Shown: positions 16,341 through 26,501, counted from the first letter of the stretch. The stretch is 64,000 nt of DNA from Paenibacillus glycanilyticus (GCF_030161375.1 NZ_BSSQ01000012.1:44487-108486), one strand, 5' to 3'. Program-made: numbers and translations. Notes: generated from the letters alone by a model not told the origin.

Positions 16341-19173
16341 AGATAAAACTCGTGTATACGAATACGCGAAATCGCTAAACATGAGCAGTAAAGAAATTAT
16401 AACGATTCTTAAGCGGCTTGACATGCCCGTCAATAATCATATGAGTGTTATGGAACCGGCAATGGTTAACAAAGTGGAAGGATTCTTCCGCGATATAAAA
16501 GCTAATGCGGCAGCAAAACGCGCTCAGGAGTCAGGTGGCGCGACCGTTTCGGCAGCGTCTTCGCCTCAATCTCAGACGGCAAGCAAACCGCAAGCATCAC
16601 AAGCAAACAAAAATTTATCTCAGGACAGACAGGGGCCTATGAATTCTATTAAAACGACATCCGAAACTAACCAATCGCAACAGGAACAACGTCCAGCACA
16701 ACCACAAAGCCAGCAAGAAAACAATAATCAGAGCCAGCCTAGCGCTAGTGCAAGCGAAGGCAGCTCGAACAACACAAGACCGCAAAATAGCGGCAACAAT
16801 CAAGGCGGTTACCAAGGAAACCGTCAAGGCGGTCAAGGTGGCGGCTACAACCGTCCGCAAGGCGGTCAAGGCGGAGGCTACAACCGTCCGCAAGGTCAAG
16901 GCGGTCAAGGCGGCAACCGTCCACAAGGCGGTCAAGGCGGAGGCTACAACCGTCCGCAAGGTCAAGGCGGTCAAGGCGGCAACCGTCCGCAAGGCGGTCA
17001 AGGCGGAGGCTACAACCGTCCGCAAGGTCAAGGTGGTCAAGGCGGCAGCCGTCCACAAGGCGGTCAAGGCGGCGGGTTCAACCGTCCGCAAGGTCAAGGC
17101 GGCCAAGGCGGCGGATTCAACCGTCCGCAAGGTCAAGGCGGTCAAGGCGGCGGATTTAACCGTCCGCAAGGTCAAGGCGGCCAAGGCGGCGGCGCTTCGT
17201 CCCGTCCGGCTCCAACATCGCGCGGTACTGCGGCCGGTGAATCGACAAACCGTAAAGGCAATAATGCCGTTAACAAGAACAAAACGAACAATACTGGTCA
17301 TCAAAAACGTTTTGACGACGGCAAGCCAAACTTCAGAACGAATCCAAACGGACGCGGCGGCAAAGGCGGCAGAAACAACCGTCACCAGTCTAACCAACCT
17401 CCACGCGAGAAAATCGACAACACGCCTAAGAAAATCATTGTACGCGGTACAATGACGGTAGGCGATTTGGCGAAACTTCTCCACAAGGATGCTTCGGAAG
17501 TTATTAAGAAACTTATTTCTCTTGGCGTAATGGCAACAATCAACCAAGAGCTTGATATGGATACAATTCTTCTTATTGCATCCGAATTTGGCGTAGAAGT
17601 TGAAGTGAAAATTCCGGTTGAAGAAGATACGTTCGAGACTGTTGAAGAAGTGGATGACGAAGCAGATCTGACGACTCGTCCTCCGGTTGTTACCATTATG
17701 GGTCACGTTGACCATGGTAAAACAACGCTTCTTGACGCAATCCGTTCCACGAACGTAACAGGCGGCGAAGCTGGCGGTATTACGCAGCATATCGGTGCTT
17801 ACCAAGTTGAAATCAACCAGAAGAAAATTACGTTCCTCGATACACCGGGTCACGAAGCGTTTACGCTCATGCGTGCTCGCGGTGCTCAAGTAACGGATAT
17901 TACAATCATCGTTGTTGCAGCCGATGACGGCGTAATGCCACAGACGGTAGAAGCGGTTAACCATGCGAAAGCAGCAGGCGTACCGATTATCGTAGCAGTC
18001 AACAAGATTGATAAGCCTGACGCGGATCCTGATAAAATCAAACAAGCTCTGACGGAATACGAACTGGTACCGGAAGAGTGGGGCGGCGATACAATCTTCG
18101 TTAACGTATCCGCTAAACAACGCCTTGGTCTGGAAGAACTGCTTGAAATGATCCTTCTCGTTGCAGAAGTAAATGATTACAAAGCAAATCCGGACAAACG
18201 CGCACGCGGTACGGTTATCGAAGCCGAGCTGGACAAAGGTAAAGGTCCTGTAGCTCGCGTACTCGTACAGCATGGTACGTTGAAGATTGGTGACGCCTTT
18301 GTTGCCGGTAACACCTTCGGTCGTGTCCGCGCAATGGTGAACGATAAAGGCCGCCGTTTAAAAGAAGCAGGTCCTTCGACTCCGGTCGAGATTACGGGTC
18401 TTACAGAAGTACCTCTTGCAGGCGATCCGTTTATGGTGTTTGAAGACGAGCGCAAAGCTAGAGCGATTTCCGATCGCCGCTCGATCAAACAGCGTCAATC
18501 CGAGCTGGGTGCGAATTCCCGCGTTACGCTTGACGATCTGTTCAAGCATATCCAAGAAGGCGATATCAAAGATCTCAACATTATCATCAAAGCCGACGTT
18601 CAAGGTTCCGCAGAAGCCCTCAAAGGCTCCCTTGCGAAAATCGAAATCGAAGGCGTACGCATCAAAATCATTCACAGCGGCGTAGGCGCAATTACGGAAT
18701 CCGATATTAACTTGGCTTCGGCTTCGAATGCCATCGTGATCGGCTTTAACGTTCGCCCTGAGCCTCAAGCGGATCTTGCCGCACAGCAGGAGAAAGTTGA
18801 TGTTCGTCTGCACCGCGTTATCTATAACGTAATTGAAGAGATCGAGCAAGCGATGAAGGGCATGCTGGATCCAATCTTCAAGGAAGTTGTTCAAGGCCAG
18901 GCTGAAGTTCGCAACATCTTCAAACTGAGCAAAGTTGGAGCTATCGCCGGTTGTATGGTTATTAGCGGCAAGATTACCCGTAACTCCGAAGTTCGCGTTA
19001 TCCGCGGCGGTATCGTTGTATTCGAAGGTAAAATGGATACAGTGAAACGTTTCAAAGACGATGTGAAGGAAGTTGCTCAAGGTTACGAGTGCGGTATTAC
19101 AATCGAGCGGTTTAGCGACTTCAAAGAAGGAGATATTATTGAAGCCTTCGTCATGGAATCTGTGGAGCGCTAG
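16306..19173 (+). CDS. infB: Translation initiation factor IF-2 with a Gly/Gln/Arg/Asn repeat tract
   Basis: IF2 brings initiator tRNA to the 30S subunit and promotes subunit joining as a GTPase. The 955-residue product is long because of an N-terminal disordered region. An IF2N module lies at ~10-65, a low-complexity Gln/Asn/Ser region at ~75-170, then the RPQG-type repeats at ~175-300. A second IF2N module lies at ~370-440. The G domain starts near 460 with [17 protein letters not shown] and NKID, and the beta-barrel and C-terminal tRNA-binding domains follow. The start is TTG at 16306 after TCGGAGGTG. The GTPase core is ordinary; only the tract is unusual. Confidence 0.97.
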   Translation: MSKQQDNSKDNKDKTRVYEYAKSLNMSSKEIITILKRLDMPVNNHMSVMEPAMVNKVEGFFRDIKANAAAKRAQESGGATVSAASSPQSQTASKPQASQANKNLSQDRQGPMNSIKTTSETNQSQQEQRPAQPQSQQENNNQSQPSASASEGSSNNTRPQNSGNNQGGYQGNRQGGQGGGYNRPQGGQGGGYNRPQGQGGQGGNRPQGGQGGGYNRPQGQGGQGGNRPQGGQGGGYNRPQGQGGQGGSRPQGGQGGGFNRPQGQGGQGGGFNRPQGQGGQGGGFNRPQGQGGQGGGASSRPAPTSRGTAAGESTNRKGNNAVNKNKTNNTGHQKRFDDGKPNFRTNPNGRGGKGGRNNRHQSNQPPREKIDNTPKKIIVRGTMTVGDLAKLLHKDASEVIKKLISLGVMATINQELDMDTILLIASEFGVEVEVKIPVEEDTFETVEEVDDEADLTTRPPVVTIMGHVDHGKTTLLDAIRSTNVTGGEAGGITQHIGAYQVEINQKKITFLDTPGHEAFTLMRARGAQVTDITIIVVAADDGVMPQTVEAVNHAKAAGVPIIVAVNKIDKPDADPDKIKQALTEYELVPEEWGGDTIFVNVSAKQRLGLEELLEMILLVAEVNDYKANPDKRARGTVIEAELDKGKGPVARVLVQHGTLKIGDAFVAGNTFGRVRAMVNDKGRRLKEAGPSTPVEITGLTEVPLAGDPFMVFEDERKARAISDRRSIKQRQSELGANSRVTLDDLFKHIQEGDIKDLNIIIKADVQGSAEALKGSLAKIEIEGVRIKIIHSGVGAITESDINLASASNAIVIGFNVRPEPQADLAAQQEKVDVRLHRVIYNVIEEIEQAMKGMLDPIFKEVVQGQAEVRNIFKLSKVGAIAGCMVISGKITRNSEVRVIRGGIVVFEGKMDTVKRFKDDVKEVAQGYECGITIERFSDFKEGDIIEAFVMESVER
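16831..17196 (+). repeat. Tandem coding repeats in infB
   Basis: About 366 bp of near-identical units encode [18 protein letters not shown] blocks, with the core GGNRPQ or GGFNRPQ. Unit length alternates around 30-60 bp. The DNA is repetitive enough to slip or recombine, so copy number probably varies between strains. Confidence 0.9.
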
Positions 19174-19188
19174 AGAGGTGATTTAAGC

Positions 19189-19545
19189 ATGGCTAAAATT
19201 CGTGTAGGACGGGTCGGCGAACAAATTAAAAAAGAGCTGAGCCAGATTATTCAAACCGAGCTGAAAGATCCTCGTATCGGGTTTATTACGGTAACGGGCG
19301 TAGAGACTACTAGCGATCTGTCACAGGCGCGTGTATATCTCAGCGTGCTCGGCAGTGAAGAACAAAAAGAAGAAACCCTTAAAGCGCTTGGCCGCGCGAA
19401 CGGTTATCTCCGTTCCGAGCTCGGCAAGCGGATGCGTCTGCGCCATACTCCGGAGCTGCTGTTCAAGTTCGACAGCAGCATCGAGTACGGCAGCCGCATT
19501 GAAGGGCTGCTTGATGAAATTAACCGCGGGAACGAAGGCCGATGA
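19189..19545 (+). CDS. rbfA: 30S ribosome-binding factor A
   Basis: RbfA is a KH-fold cold-shock assembly factor that binds immature 30S near 16S helix 1. The 118-residue product shows [21 protein letters not shown] at the start (given here only as a landmark, residues ~5-24), [19 protein letters not shown] near 28, and the [13 protein letters not shown] motif near 85. ATG 19189 follows GAGAGGTGATTTAAGC. In B. subtilis ylxP separates infB from rbfA; it is absent here. Confidence 0.95.
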   Translation: MAKIRVGRVGEQIKKELSQIIQTELKDPRIGFITVTGVETTSDLSQARVYLSVLGSEEQKEETLKALGRANGYLRSELGKRMRLRHTPELLFKFDSSIEYGSRIEGLLDEINRGNEGR

Positions 19546-20531
19546 CGGCCGGCGCGGATTACGGGCAACAGCTTGAAGCTGCACTTGCGTTTATGCGGGA
19601 AGGAGACGACTTTCTAGTCGTCTCCCACGTGCAGCCCGATGGGGATGCGATTAGCTCCACCTCGGTAGTCGGCTGGATGCTTGACCAACTTGGCAAATCA
19701 AAAACGCTGATCAATGAAGGGGAATCCCCTTCACGGCTCAGCTACTTAAGGGGCTTTGATCAAATCGTCAATTATCGCAAGGATAAACCGGTGCAAACGT
19801 ACACGCATGTAATTGCGGTCGACTGCGCCGATTTTCGGCGTATTGGCGAGGTTTCAGCCTTGTTTGCGCAGGATGTGAAGTTGTTGAATATTGACCACCA
19901 CCCAACCAATGACGGGTTTGGTACGGTAAATATCATTCGCCCTGACGCGGCTGCAACGGTTGAAATACTGTTTGATCTGGTTGAACGGGCCGGCCAATCC
20001 ATTGATGTTGATTGTGCCACCGCCATCTATACGGGGCTGTTGACGGATACCGGAGGTTTTCGCTATTCCAATACGAGCTCTAAGGTAATGGATGTTGCTT
20101 CCCGCATGTTGTCGCTTGGCGCACCAGGTCATAAGCTTGCCGACCATCTTCTAGAGAAGATGACAATGGCGAAGCTTAAGATGCTCCAGCGCAGTCTGGC
20201 GAGATTAACTTTTACGGAAGATCATCAGATCGGCTGGCTGTATGTGGCTAAGGACGATATGAAGGAGACAGGCGCTGTTTCCGATGATTTGGAAGGCATT
20301 GTTAATTACGCTCTGAATATAGATGGGGTGGAAGTTGGCATTTTGCTCAAAGAAACGGAAGACGGCGTCAAAGCAAGTCTCCGGTCGGCGGGTAAGGTGG
20401 ACGTAGCCGCGATTGCCCAAGCATTTGGCGGAGGCGGACATGTTCGTGCTGCCGGATGCAAGATGCAAGGGGATTTGGCCGAATCCGCTCACGTACTTGT
20501 TGAAGCAGTCAGAAAGGCGTTGAAGGGATAG
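19542..20531 (+). CDS. nrnA: Bifunctional oligoribonuclease / PAP phosphatase NrnA
   Basis: NrnA degrades very short RNA oligomers and dephosphorylates 3'-phosphoadenosine 5'-phosphate. The 329-residue product is a DHH/DHHA1 phosphoesterase. [12 protein letters not shown] near residue 28, the VDCADFRR segment, and the DHH triad in [12 protein letters not shown] near residue 112 bind manganese. The C-terminal [15 protein letters not shown] is the DHHA1 substrate motif. It overlaps rbfA by 4 bp and abuts truB directly, so it is fully part of the operon. Confidence 0.93.
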   Translation: MTAGADYGQQLEAALAFMREGDDFLVVSHVQPDGDAISSTSVVGWMLDQLGKSKTLINEGESPSRLSYLRGFDQIVNYRKDKPVQTYTHVIAVDCADFRRIGEVSALFAQDVKLLNIDHHPTNDGFGTVNIIRPDAAATVEILFDLVERAGQSIDVDCATAIYTGLLTDTGGFRYSNTSSKVMDVASRMLSLGAPGHKLADHLLEKMTMAKLKMLQRSLARLTFTEDHQIGWLYVAKDDMKETGAVSDDLEGIVNYALNIDGVEVGILLKETEDGVKASLRSAGKVDVAAIAQAFGGGGHVRAAGCKMQGDLAESAHVLVEAVRKALKG

Positions 20532-21434
20532 ATGGACGGAATTATTGCCGTATGGAAGCCTGCTGGATGGACGTCGCATGATGTGGTGGCCAAAGTACGG
20601 CGCATTGTACGTATGAAACGGATCGGGCATGCAGGAACTTTAGATCCAATGGTTACCGGCGTATTGCCTTTATGCCTTGGCAGGTCGACTAGAGTCGTAG
20701 AGTACTTGCAGGAACGCCCCAAAGCGTATGAAGCAGTCATTCAGCTAGGCATAGCTACAGATACGGAAGATTTAACCGGAGAAGTTCTAGAGGAGCAAAC
20801 CGGCATACAGGTAACAAAAGAACAAGTGCTGCAAGTTCTGCAAAGCTTTGTTGGCGAGATTGATCAGGTTCCGCCTATGTTCTCTGCCGTAAAGGTAGAC
20901 GGAAAGCGACTGTATGAGCTTGCGCGAGAAGGTAAAACGGTCGAACGGAAATCACGCAAAGTGACGATTCATCAAATTGACCTTCTGCATGAAGATCTAA
21001 CGGCGGATAAGCCGCGGTTTACCTTTTCCGTAATATGCTCCAAAGGTACGTATATTCGCACATTGTGCGTAGATATCGGCAAAGCACTTGGCGTGCCTGC
21101 TGCAATGGCGCAGTTAACCCGTACCATGTCCGGAGGAATTACAAGAGAGCAATGTGTTACGCTTGAAGAATTGGAACAATTGCAATCCGCGGGACGTCTT
21201 GAGGAGAAGATGCTTCCGGCAGATTTGGCCATTGACCATCTTCAGCGGATACAGGCAGACAGCGCTGTGGCGGAGATGGCGCTTCGAGGGCAGAAAATAC
21301 CGTATAAACGGATTGCTGCAACCTTGGATTCCAGTTGTCTCGTTCGCTTATATGGCGAGAATGATGCTTTTATCGGGATTTTCGAGGCCGATGATGAAGC
21401 GTTGGCGCTTAAGCCGGTGAAAGTATTCTCCTAA
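20532..21434 (+). CDS. truB: tRNA pseudouridine(55) synthase
   Basis: TruB makes the universal pseudouridine 55 in the T-loop of tRNAs. The 300-residue product has MDGIIAVWKPAGWTSHDVV at the start, the catalytic Asp in GHAGTLDPMVTGVLPLCLG (near residue 39), the YEAVIQLGIATDTEDLTGEV thumb region, and CSKGTYIRTLCVDIG near 178. A C-terminal PUA-like domain follows residue ~240. The start codon directly follows the nrnA stop, with its ribosome site inside nrnA. Confidence 0.96.
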   Translation: MDGIIAVWKPAGWTSHDVVAKVRRIVRMKRIGHAGTLDPMVTGVLPLCLGRSTRVVEYLQERPKAYEAVIQLGIATDTEDLTGEVLEEQTGIQVTKEQVLQVLQSFVGEIDQVPPMFSAVKVDGKRLYELAREGKTVERKSRKVTIHQIDLLHEDLTADKPRFTFSVICSKGTYIRTLCVDIGKALGVPAAMAQLTRTMSGGITREQCVTLEELEQLQSAGRLEEKMLPADLAIDHLQRIQADSAVAEMALRGQKIPYKRIAATLDSSCLVRLYGENDAFIGIFEADDEALALKPVKVFS

Positions 21435-21469
21435 CCGGGATTATATAAAGGAATTGCAGGTGTATCAGC

Positions 21470-22417
21470 ATGGAAATTATATCCCTTACCTATCCATTAC
21501 AAGAATGTCCGGCAGTACTGAAGGATAAGAAAATTGCCGTAGCGATTGGACACTTCGACGGTGTTCACCGCGGGCATCAGAATGTCATCCGGCAAGCCGT
21601 ACAAATTGCAAAGCAATCGGGCGCTTTGTCCGCGGTCATGACATTTCTGCCTCATCCCAAAGAAGTCCTTGGGCAAGGGGATCAGTATTTCAGCTGCTTG
21701 ACCCCGCCAGGCGAGAAACAGGCTCTATTTGCGGAGCTTGGAGTAGACATCATGATTGTTGTCAAATTCGACTTGACGTTTGCGGCGATCAGCCCTCAGC
21801 AATTCGTTGACGAGGTGTTGCGTCCGCTCCATGCCGAACATGTTGTGGTAGGGTTTGATTTTACGTTTGGTTCAAAAGGCCAAGGCAATCCTGAAATGAT
21901 GAGAACGATGGGAAGTCCCGATATCAAGGTCGATATTGTGGACCCGTTGTACGAGAATGGCGAAAAAGTGAGCAGTACGTATATTCGCTCTGCTCTGGAG
22001 AAGGGGGATATCGCTTTAGCGACAACTCTTCTTGGCAGACCATATGAATTAGACGGTATTGTTGTTCATGGTGATGCGCGCGGCCGCACAATCGGATTCC
22101 CAACGGCGAATGTCGGCTTATCCAAGCCGTTCATTACGCCTTGTCTAGGTGTCTTTGCCATTAAGGCAAAGGTAGCGGGGAAAACCTACTCCGGCGTCCT
22201 TAACCACGGAATGAAGCCGACGTTCAATAAGGAAGAGATACGTCCCGTATTGGAAGCGCATCTGTTTGATTTCCACCAGGACATCTACGGCGAACCGATT
22301 TCTTTGGAGTTCCATTCCTTTATCCGTCCGGAGAAAAAGTTTGGTTCGGTCCATGAGCTGATTGAGCAAATCGGCGCTGATGCGAAGCAAGCCAAGCAAT
22401 TCTTTGGCCTTGCGTAA
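21470..22417 (+). CDS. ribF: Bifunctional riboflavin kinase / FAD synthetase
   Basis: RibF phosphorylates riboflavin to FMN and adenylates FMN to FAD. The 315-residue product has an N-terminal nucleotidyltransferase domain with IGHFDGVHRGHQ (residues ~24-35, the HxGH-type motif), GFDFTFGSKGQGN near 125, and SSTYIRSALEKG near 166. The C-terminal kinase barrel contains GRTIGFPTANV near 205 and ends near residue 310. ATG 21470 lies 35 bp after truB. No FMN riboswitch is upstream, as expected for a salvage/cofactor gene inside this operon. Confidence 0.96.
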   Translation: MEIISLTYPLQECPAVLKDKKIAVAIGHFDGVHRGHQNVIRQAVQIAKQSGALSAVMTFLPHPKEVLGQGDQYFSCLTPPGEKQALFAELGVDIMIVVKFDLTFAAISPQQFVDEVLRPLHAEHVVVGFDFTFGSKGQGNPEMMRTMGSPDIKVDIVDPLYENGEKVSSTYIRSALEKGDIALATTLLGRPYELDGIVVHGDARGRTIGFPTANVGLSKPFITPCLGVFAIKAKVAGKTYSGVLNHGMKPTFNKEEIRPVLEAHLFDFHQDIYGEPISLEFHSFIRPEKKFGSVHELIEQIGADAKQAKQFFGLA

Positions 22418-22426
22418 CGGTTGGCA

Positions 22427-22455
22427 TTTACTTGCCTGCTCTATTGTGCTATACT
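22427..22455 (+). promoter_or_regulatory. Probable promoter of rpsO
   Basis: TTTACT at 22427-22432 and TATACT at 22450-22455 are 17 bp apart, with a TG one base ahead of the -10. The resulting ~120-nt leader (to 22581) contains several short self-complementary stretches. Autoregulation by S15 is known in Firmicutes, but I could not identify its binding site here with confidence. Confidence 0.55.
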
Positions 22456-22581
22456 AACTTACGTTGTTGGCGAGAAAGGCTTGTCTTTTCTTGCATAACA
22501 ATCGAACCATAGCTTGGATGATTGCTCTCACCGGCGTTATCGAGGCTATCGGCGATTAACTGAAATAGGAGGTGAACGAGG

Positions 22582-22851
22582 ATGGCAATTACACAAGATC
22601 GTAAAACACAACTGATCGAGACTCACAAAACACACGCGAGCGACACGGGTTCCCCGGAAGTTCAAGTGGCTATCCTGACGGAAAACATCGTGAATCTGAC
22701 GCAACACTTGCGGGAGCACAAGAAAGATCATCATTCCCGCCGTGGTCTGCTGAAGATGGTAGGTCAACGCCGTAAGCTGTTGGCATACCTGAAAAACAAA
22801 GATGTTAGACGTTATAGCGCATTGATCGAAAAACTCGGCCTTCGCCGCTAA
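22582..22851 (+). CDS. rpsO: 30S ribosomal protein S15
   Basis: S15 (uS15) binds the three-way junction of 16S rRNA early in assembly. The 89-residue product has the hallmark [20 protein letters not shown] at residues ~16-35 and [21 protein letters not shown] at ~52-72. ATG 22582 follows TAGGAGGTGAACG. It is followed by a strong terminator and then pnp, an arrangement shared with many bacteria. Confidence 0.98.
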   Translation: MAITQDRKTQLIETHKTHASDTGSPEVQVAILTENIVNLTQHLREHKKDHHSRRGLLKMVGQRRKLLAYLKNKDVRRYSALIEKLGLRR

Positions 22852-22864
22852 AACAAGTTTCATG

Positions 22865-22926
22865 AAAAGCAACCTGGTTGTCTTGCCGTCCGGGCTACCG
22901 GAGCCGGCAGAATCGGGTTGCTTTTT
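22865..22926 (+). terminator. Long-stem terminator between rpsO and pnp
   Basis: AAAAGCAACC and GGGTTGCTTTTT form the base of a stem with an inner TCCGG-GCTA-CCGGA hairpin, ending in T residues. Confidence 0.75.
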
Positions 22927-23022
22927 GTAATATCACAAGATTCAGCAGGATATATCCGTGTTATGCACGAATGTAAGTTGAATACATAAACGAAATCGAT
23001 AAGCATTTGAGGAGGGATACGT

Positions 23023-25119
23023 TTGCAACGAGTAGAGATGATATTAGGCGGAAGACCGCTTGTATTGGAAACAGGCCGATTGGCCAAGCAAGCTAACGCT
23101 GCGGTAACCGTTCGTTACGGGGACACAGTTGTCCTCTGTACGGTTACAGCTTCGGCAGAGCCTAAAGATTTGGACTTCTTCCCGCTGACAGTAAACTATG
23201 AAGAACGTTTATACGCCGTAGGTAAAATCCCTGGCGGCTTCATTAAACGCGAAGGACGTCCAAGCGAAAAAGCGATCTTGTCGAGCCGTTTGACAGACCG
23301 TCCGATTCGTCCGTTATTCCCGGAAGGCTTCCGTAACGACGTTCAAGTTGCGAATATCGTGATGAGCGTAGACCAGAACTGCACGCCGGAAATTGCGGCA
23401 ATGATCGGTACTTCCGCAGCGCTGAGCATTTCCGATGTTCCGTTTAACGGTCCGGTAGGCGGCGTAAACGTAGGTCGGATCAATGGTCAATTCATCATTA
23501 ACCCAACTGTTGAGCAAGAAGCGGAGACTGAAATTTTCGTTACGGTTGCAGGTACAAAAGACGCAATCATGATGGTTGAAGCAGAAGGTAATGAAGTGGC
23601 GGAAGACGTGATGCTCGAAGCAATCATGTTCGGCCATGATGAGATCAGAAAAATCGTTGCAACGATTGAGGAACTTCAAGCAGTATCAGGCAAACCGAAG
23701 ATGGAAGTGAAGCTTCATGCCGTTAACGCTGAAGTAAACGATGCTGTTCGCGCCTTTGCTTCGGAGAAGCTGGTTGAAGCAATCCGCATTCCCGAGAAGC
23801 ATGCGCGTCAAGATGCAATCGATGCGGTTAACAGCGAAACCATTGCTCATTTTGAAGAAGTATATGCGGACACGCCAGAACTTCTGGGCGATGTGAAAGA
23901 AGTGCTGTATGACATCGTCAAAGAAGAAGTACGCCGTTTGATTACGCATGATAAAGTACGTCCTGACGGCCGCGCGCTCGATGAGATTCGTCCAATCGAA
24001 TGCGATGTGGCTTTGTTGCCGCGTACGCACGGTTCCGGCTTGTTCACGCGTGGACAAACTCAAGCGCTTAGCATTTGTACGCTTGGTGCGCTAGGCGATG
24101 TTCAAATTCTGGACGGTATTAGCCCGGAAGAAACTAAACGCTTCATGCATCATTACAACTTCCCGCCGTTTAGCGTTGGTGAAGCTCGTCCGCTTCGTCC
24201 TCCAGGCCGCCGCGAGATTGGCCACGGTGCGCTCGGCGAACGCGCATTGTCGAAGGTTATTCCTTCCGAAACGGAATTCCCGTACACAATCCGTCTTGTA
24301 TCTGAAGTCCTTGAATCGAATGGTTCGACTTCCCAAGCAAGTATTTGTGCAAGCACACTTGCCATGATGGATGCAGGCGTACCGATTAAAGCACCTGTAG
24401 CTGGTATTGCAATGGGCCTCATCAAAGACGGCGACCATTTCTCGATTTTGTCCGATATCCAAGGTATGGAAGATCACCTCGGCGATATGGACTTCAAGGT
24501 AGCAGGCACAGCAAAAGGCGTAACCGCGATCCAAATGGATATCAAGATCGACGGCATTGACCGTGCGATTTTGGCGCAATCGCTAGAGCAGGCACGTATC
24601 GGCCGTATGCACATTCTCGGAAAAATGACGGCAGTGATGTCCGAATCGCGTTCGAGCCTGTCGCAATATGCGCCTAAGATCCTGACTCTTCGCATCAACC
24701 CTGATAAGATCCGTGACGTTATCGGTTCCGGCGGTAAAATCATCAATAAAATTATTGAAGAAACCGGCGTAAAAATCGATATCGAGCAGGATGGCATGGT
24801 CTTCATCGCTTCCTCGAACGAAGAGATGAACCAAAAAGCGAAAGCGATTATCGAGGGTATCGTAAAAGAAGTCGTTATAGGAGAGGTTTACCTAGGCACT
24901 GTAAAACGTATCGAGAAATTCGGCGCGTTTGTTGAGATCCTCCCGAACAAAGACGGTCTCGTACACATCTCCCAACTGTCTACTGAGCGTGTAGCGAAAG
25001 TAGAGGACGTTGTGGCGATTGGCGATCAAATTACGGTAAAAGTAACGGAAATCGATCAGCAGGGCCGCATCAACTTGTCCCGTAAAGCTGTTCTCACTCC
25101 AGAAGTACCAGCGCAGTAA
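23023..25119 (+). CDS. pnp: Polyribonucleotide nucleotidyltransferase (PNPase)
   Basis: PNPase degrades RNA 3' to 5' by phosphorolysis and associates with the RNase Y/J machinery also encoded here. The 698-residue product has two RNase PH-like cores (1-~215 and ~300-530, separated by a helical domain), then a KH domain with [16 protein letters not shown] near 567 and an S1 domain near 620-690 ([15 protein letters not shown]). The C-terminus is short. The start is TTG at 23023, set by GAGGAGGG. It sits one gene downstream of rpsO. Confidence 0.97.
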   Translation: MQRVEMILGGRPLVLETGRLAKQANAAVTVRYGDTVVLCTVTASAEPKDLDFFPLTVNYEERLYAVGKIPGGFIKREGRPSEKAILSSRLTDRPIRPLFPEGFRNDVQVANIVMSVDQNCTPEIAAMIGTSAALSISDVPFNGPVGGVNVGRINGQFIINPTVEQEAETEIFVTVAGTKDAIMMVEAEGNEVAEDVMLEAIMFGHDEIRKIVATIEELQAVSGKPKMEVKLHAVNAEVNDAVRAFASEKLVEAIRIPEKHARQDAIDAVNSETIAHFEEVYADTPELLGDVKEVLYDIVKEEVRRLITHDKVRPDGRALDEIRPIECDVALLPRTHGSGLFTRGQTQALSICTLGALGDVQILDGISPEETKRFMHHYNFPPFSVGEARPLRPPGRREIGHGALGERALSKVIPSETEFPYTIRLVSEVLESNGSTSQASICASTLAMMDAGVPIKAPVAGIAMGLIKDGDHFSILSDIQGMEDHLGDMDFKVAGTAKGVTAIQMDIKIDGIDRAILAQSLEQARIGRMHILGKMTAVMSESRSSLSQYAPKILTLRINPDKIRDVIGSGGKIINKIIEETGVKIDIEQDGMVFIASSNEEMNQKAKAIIEGIVKEVVIGEVYLGTVKRIEKFGAFVEILPNKDGLVHISQLSTERVAKVEDVVAIGDQITVKVTEIDQQGRINLSRKAVLTPEVPAQ

Positions 25120-25161
25120 TATACTGCGCTTCTATATGGAAGTAAGCAAAGAGCCAGATTT

Positions 25162-25243
25162 GATCTGTCTCTTTTTGTTTGTTCCTCAACAAGAGACAGA
25201 TCCGTGACTGTCTTCTTTTTGTTTGTTCTCAAAAAGAGACAGT
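25162..25243 (+). repeat. Two tandem inverted repeats after pnp
   Basis: GATCTGTCTCTT (25162-25173) pairs perfectly over 12 bp with AAGAGACAGATC (25191-25202). A second copy of the same design follows: ACTGTCTTCTTTTT pairs with AAAAAGAGACAGT (about 25207-25243). The two share the block CTTTTTGTTTGTTC, so the second is a diverged duplicate of the first. They may terminate transcription. Confidence 0.6.
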
Positions 25244-25264
25244 TTTGGCCGCATCCGGTATAAT
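25236..25264 (+). promoter_or_regulatory. Possible promoter overlapping the second inverted repeat
   Basis: TATAAT at 25259-25264 has GAGACA 17 bp upstream, the latter within the right arm of the second inverted repeat. It could serve the deacetylase-like gene at 25345. Confidence 0.35.
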
Positions 25265-25344
25265 CCTGTCCAATTACTCATACCTATTAGACAAGCGCAG
25301 GCTTATGGATAAGCTGTGCCTGATACCGATTAGTAGGAGCTGGA

Positions 25345-26352
25345 ATGATGCGGATGCGAAATAAATTAATGGGATTATTGGCTTCCTTTCTCGTACTATT
25401 TGCTTTATTCCGGCTAAACGTCGGTGGCGTCATGGATTATATCGAAGCGGTAAAGGGCCAGGAAGCTGTTGTGACCGGCGGGGAAGTCTCAATATCGGAT
25501 GCAGAGAAAACAAAGCTAAAGACAACTATTGAGACGGAAGCAGCCGAGCGTTTTGTAGCTCCAATCGATGCTAGAATCGATCGGGTGTGGAAAGCCATTC
25601 CCGGTTATAACGGACTAGAAGTGGATATCGAGAAAACGTATCAGCAGACGCTGGCAAGCGGGACAACTTCGCCGATTCAGTTCGTTTACAAAGAAATTCC
25701 TCCTAAAGTTTCTTTAAAAGATCTTGGGCCTTGGCCTATCTATAAAGGCAATCCCAATAAAAAGATGATTGCGATCATGGTGAATGTAGCATGGGGGAAT
25801 GAATTTCTTCCGTCTATTCTAGATACTTTCGACAAGGAAAACGTAAAAGCTACCTTTTTTCTCGACGGTTCTTGGCTGAAGAAATATCCCGATGTTGCCA
25901 AACAAATTCAGGATCGCGGCCATGAAATTTCAAACCATGCGTATTCGCACCCCGATATGAGTACTCTAAACAGACAATCTCAATATACGCAAATTTCGCG
26001 TACGGAAGATTTGTTGAAAGGAACGTTATCGGTTCAGAATAAATGGTTTGCTCCGCCTTCCGGATCCTATAACCAAACAACCGTACAGGTTGCTAACGAG
26101 CAGGGTTTGATGACGGTGCTTTGGACGATAGATACGGTGGATTGGCGCAAACCGTCACCGGATTGGATTATCCGGAAAATTTCCTCCAAACTGGAGCCAG
26201 GCGCCATGATACTTATGCATCCAACGGCATCTTCGCGCGATGCGCTGCTAGGGATGATCAGGGAAGCTAAACGCCAGGGTTATGCGCTTGGTACGGTTAG
26301 CGAGACATTATCATCAGATCGTTTGCCTGCGGCGGTTGAGCAGACTCCCTAA
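25345..26352 (+). CDS. ylxY: Polysaccharide deacetylase-like protein (YlxY type), degenerate catalytic motif
   Basis: The 335-residue product has an N-terminal membrane anchor or signal (residues ~7-27), a linker, and a NodB-type deacetylase fold from ~140. The zinc His pair is present in ISNHAYSHPDM (near 193), and the later GAMILMHPTASSRDALL motif carries a His. The first NodB motif, normally T-F-D-D/S, reads IMVNVAWGNEF, so the catalytic and metal-binding Asp residues are replaced by Asn and Ala. Deacetylase activity is therefore doubtful, and a structural or binding role is possible. Position after pnp matches B. subtilis ylxY. PdaB-like sporulation deacetylases are the nearest functional relatives. 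Either of two adjacent ATGs could start it. Confidence 0.85.
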   Translation: MMRMRNKLMGLLASFLVLFALFRLNVGGVMDYIEAVKGQEAVVTGGEVSISDAEKTKLKTTIETEAAERFVAPIDARIDRVWKAIPGYNGLEVDIEKTYQQTLASGTTSPIQFVYKEIPPKVSLKDLGPWPIYKGNPNKKMIAIMVNVAWGNEFLPSILDTFDKENVKATFFLDGSWLKKYPDVAKQIQDRGHEISNHAYSHPDMSTLNRQSQYTQISRTEDLLKGTLSVQNKWFAPPSGSYNQTTVQVANEQGLMTVLWTIDTVDWRKPSPDWIIRKISSKLEPGAMILMHPTASSRDALLGMIREAKRQGYALGTVSETLSSDRLPAAVEQTP

Positions 26353-26380
26353 ATTTGTTATAGTGAAAGCATTCATGTTC

Positions 26381-26486
26381 AGCTCATGCTTACGAAGCCG
26401 TTAGGTGCCAATTCATTAAGCTCATGCTTACGAAGCATGAATCGTCACAAACGGTAGCAAATTCACCTTTTAGGTGCCAATTCATT
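26381..26486 (+). repeat. Interleaved direct repeats upstream of the M16 peptidase
   Basis: Repeat A (AGCTCATGCTTACGAAGC) occurs at 26381-26398 and 26419-26436. Repeat B (TTAGGTGCCAATTCATT) occurs at 26401-26417 and 26470-26486, giving the order A-B-A-B. The second A also forms a perfect hairpin, TCATGCTT-ACG-AAGCATGA (26422-26440). The last B ends four bases before the GGAGG of the next gene. Confidence 0.75.
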
Positions 26487-26501
26487 TTAGGAGGATACAA
26501 T

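Noticed and set aside
16831..17196. CRISPR array
   Set aside because: The repeats are in-frame coding units of infB without regular unique spacers.
16615..18273. A 552-codon open frame on the minus strand opposite infB
   Set aside because: It is a shadow of the infB coding sequence kept open by the repeat tract and codon bias; its translation is repetitive Leu/Thr/Ala without domain features, and it has no ribosome site.
21435..21469. FMN riboswitch before ribF
   Set aside because: The gap is only 35 bp, too short for the aptamer.
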